A stretch of DNA of 30,123 nucleotides from a virus. The stretch is from the IMG/VR virus record IMGVR_UViG_3300017963_000605, positions 1 to 30,123 of that record; one strand, given 5' to 3'. Of this stretch, positions 28,566 to 30,123 are shown piece by piece; position 1 is the stretch's first letter, and every line of letters begins with the position of its first letter. The translations under genes and the position numbers were made by a program. Under the pieces are notes generated by a model, which was not told the DNA's origin, did no database searches, and saw only the letters and a list, made by a program, of their open reading frames with translations.

Positions 28566-29011
28566 TACGTAGTATTCCCCCAAATCCAGCCGTCTGCTCC
28601 GAATTCGATTGAAAAGTCTCCACCTTGAGTAACGAAGTCGAAATCCGGAGTCCCCGTCACCGTATCAATCCAGGCTACTAGCTCAGAGGTAGCATCCGCT
28701 CCAGAGTTTCGGTAAATAACGAAACCCCCAAGCGTGTTATCCACCGCTCCTCCTAGAGAGGTCCAGGTTGTAGGATTATCGGAATCGATTTCGATTCTAT
28801 CGTTAGCATCATCTACAGAGATTGCGGGATTTGCAATTGCTTTTCTGACATAGTTGGTAGCATCACACTCATCAGCAGAAATATCGTCTACATAATCGTG
28901 GTCTCTATCCGGGGAGTATGAGTTTTTCATTAGCATAACTCCCCAAGTGACGGACTCTACATCATATTTAGCAATTACATAGGCTCCTCTGTTATAGACA
29001 AAGTTAGCCAT
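28565..29011 (-). CDS. Conserved beta-rich phage structural protein, 148 aa
   Basis: The opening MANFVYNRGAYVIAK, then GVMLMKNSYSPDRDHDYVDD and a Y-R-K-A segment, matches a pattern I recall from a common family of small virion proteins in diverse phages (Y..G...I..G.I.W....K..L....Y....DHDFV.DI...E). The function is usually unassigned; a decoration or fibre role is suggested. Directly after the connector-like gene, with which it is adjacent. Confidence 0.7.
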   Translation of the reverse strand: MANFVYNRGAYVIAKYDVESVTWGVMLMKNSYSPDRDHDYVDDISADECDATNYVRKAIANPAISVDDANDRIEIDSDNPTTWTSLGGAVDNTLGGFVIYRNSGADATSELVAWIDTVTGTPDFDFVTQGGDFSIEFGADGWIWGNTT

Positions 29012-29551
29012 CTATTCCTCCTCGTCATCGTAACTATCAGGAAAAGCACTCTCGCCTATCTTAGGAGGAGCGTCTTCTGGTTCAAATGTAGTAATACTCC
29101 AGGTTGTTTCTGCCCCCGCCGTTTCTTCTCCCTCTAGGAATTGAAAGTTTTGCTCTATTTCAAAGTGGAGCATATCTCGTAAAGAGCCCAAAGAGAATTG
29201 GTCCTCTCCTCGAAACACGCCCTCTTCGTTCCATAGCTGTTGAGCCTCTCCGGAAGCGTCTTGGAAGAGCATAGGCAGGGTCCAGGTTAATTCCTGCTTT
29301 ACAATCATGATTTCCGTTTGCCTGGCAATCTCTCGTAGGTTTTCGTTTGTAGTGGATGGGGTATCTGATGGAGTGATAGCAATTAAAGTATCCATCCTGG
29401 ATTGCCCCAGTCTACGATAGAATTGGCTTCTCGCTTTTCGTATTGCTTGTTCCAAAAGAGTAGCTGAGTCTTTAGCAGAATCCATTCCAGAGAGTCTTAG
29501 GTTCTCTTTTAGGACCGCTGTAGATTCTACAAAAGCTGGAGAGATTGCCAT
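29012..29551 (-). CDS. Putative head-tail connector/adaptor protein, 179 aa
   Basis: A mostly helical protein beginning MAISPAFVESTAVLKENLRL. Helices such as LLEQAIRKARSQFYRRLG and NLREIARQTEIMIVKQELTW, with an acidic C-terminal tail, match the pattern of small gp6-like head-tail adaptors that sit beneath the portal. Its location upstream of the tail genes on the minus strand agrees. The assignment is based on helical layout and order. Confidence 0.55.
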   Translation of the reverse strand: MAISPAFVESTAVLKENLRLSGMDSAKDSATLLEQAIRKARSQFYRRLGQSRMDTLIAITPSDTPSTTNENLREIARQTEIMIVKQELTWTLPMLFQDASGEAQQLWNEEGVFRGEDQFSLGSLRDMLHFEIEQNFQFLEGEETAGAETTWSITTFEPEDAPPKIGESAFPDSYDDEEE

Positions 29552-29554
29552 AGT

Positions 29555-30046
29555 TTACCCCTGAAAATCTTGAGTCAGAAAGTCAATTGCTTCTTCTTTT
29601 TCTTCGAAAGATGGAGCGTCTTCCGGATTGTCGTATTTTTCCTGGACCATAATATTAAGTTGTTCTACAGATTTATCTCCCAAAAGCCTGGGGTCTGCAT
29701 TCCATTTCCTTACAGGTCTTGGGTATGAGTCTTTAAAAGGCTGTTTTCGTTCAACACCCTTCCCAGTCTTTTTCTCATTTACGTTTTTAGGCTCTAGGAA
29801 ACTGCCTTCGCTATTTTTAACGAGGATTTCGTTTTTAAGAATCGGACCATCCTCATCATACTTTTCTATTGTAGGAGGGGAGGTCGCTTTTATCACGAAT
29901 CCTTTTTCTATAGCGTCTTCCAAGAGCTTTTTGTCTACTTTCGCCAAACGTTTTGGGTCTAGTTCTTTTCCTTTAACAAAATAAACTCCACCAATGGTGA
30001 AGTTCTCTCTGGGATTCCCGTATAGTTTCATTTCTTTTTCAGTCAT
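29555..30046 (-). CDS. Hypothetical protein, 163 aa, connector region
   Basis: GAAAGGACCAG precedes the ATG. A highly charged Lys/Glu/Asp-rich protein: MTEKEMKLYGNPRENFTIGG, then a GKELDPKRLAKVDKKL helix, a long low-complexity middle and an acidic end EDAPSFEEKEEAIDFLTQDF. It may be a head-decoration, scaffold-like or adaptor protein, but no motif is recognised. Only three bases separate it from the next gene. Confidence 0.6.
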   Translation of the reverse strand: MTEKEMKLYGNPRENFTIGGVYFVKGKELDPKRLAKVDKKLLEDAIEKGFVIKATSPPTIEKYDEDGPILKNEILVKNSEGSFLEPKNVNEKKTGKGVERKQPFKDSYPRPVRKWNADPRLLGDKSVEQLNIMVQEKYDNPEDAPSFEEKEEAIDFLTQDFQG

Positions 30047-30067
30047 TTTCTGGTCCTTTCGTTATAA

Positions 30068-30095
30068 GGGGCCTGGGCAAAATTACCCAGGCCCC
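30068..30095 (-). terminator. GC-rich hairpin before the connector genes
   Basis: GGGGCCTGGG (30068-30077) pairs perfectly with CCCAGGCCCC (30086-30095) around an 8-base loop. On the minus strand it is followed by TTATAACG, with no clear T-run. It probably marks the end of an upstream highly expressed gene, such as the capsid gene expected beyond the right edge, and lies just before the gene starting at 30046. Confidence 0.55.
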
Positions 30096-30123
30096 GGCAA
30101 ACAGAAGCAAAATTAGCTAGTCA

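Noticed and set aside
30096-30123. End of a minus-strand capsid gene
   Set aside because: Several stop codons occur in the last bases on the minus strand, but too little sequence is present to choose a frame or assign a product.

Overview
The window is a stretch of a tailed double-stranded DNA phage (Caudoviricetes) or prophage with a long non-contractile tail. The support is a terminase large subunit, a 1262-residue tape measure protein, a tail tube protein, a pair of tail assembly chaperone frames and a tail-tip module. No integrase, tRNA, portal or recognisable capsid protein is present, so the head genes probably lie beyond the right edge. The genes are A/G-rich on their coding strand (AGA/AGG, ATA, TTA codons), use strong AAGGAG-type ribosome sites and sigma70-like TTGACA/TATAAT promoters. 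This suggests a low-GC bacterial host that uses Shine-Dalgarno initiation; the genus cannot be named from sequence alone.

Layout. (1) 1-203, minus strand: the start of a pentapeptide-repeat protein that runs off the left edge. (2) 243-1298: about 1 kb without a convincing gene but dense in structure. It holds a candidate folded RNA (about 310-850, ending in a terminator-like hairpin), five AGTCC iterons at exactly 13-bp steps, four perfect odd-length palindromes, GTAAA/TTTAC half-sites and a promoter at 1222-1249. (3) 1299-4424, plus strand: an early-type operon of small acidic and zinc-ribbon proteins, with two near-duplicate promoter/leader modules. (4) 4425-4759: a long hairpin, a duplicated 36-bp element and the best promoter of the window. 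(5) 4760-11308, plus strand: a late operon with a possible small terminase, membrane proteins, the terminase large subunit, a metallophosphoesterase, a likely virion protein and small zinc proteins. (6) 11315-11554: a decayed or frameshifted ORF and the terminators between convergent operons. (7) 11571-30046, minus strand: structural genes, read from right to left as head-tail connector-like proteins, a lectin-like repeat protein with a possible nested tail terminator, the tail tube protein, tail chaperones with a -1 frameshift site, the tape measure, two paralogous LamG-like tail proteins, and a tail tip resembling gene transfer agents (DUF2460-like, DUF2163-like, NlpC/P60 and hub protein) followed by a fibre-like protein.

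How the genes work together. The plus-strand late operon would supply packaging and probably lysis or membrane functions. The minus-strand operon builds the tail: chaperones load the tape measure, the tube protein polymerises around it, and the tip proteins penetrate and digest the wall. Termination at 11474-11554 keeps the two opposing operons apart. The most unusual material is the non-coding region at 310-1205. The nested start in the 722-residue gene, the duplicated gene junction at 7110-7290 and the G7 ORF relic also merit a second look.
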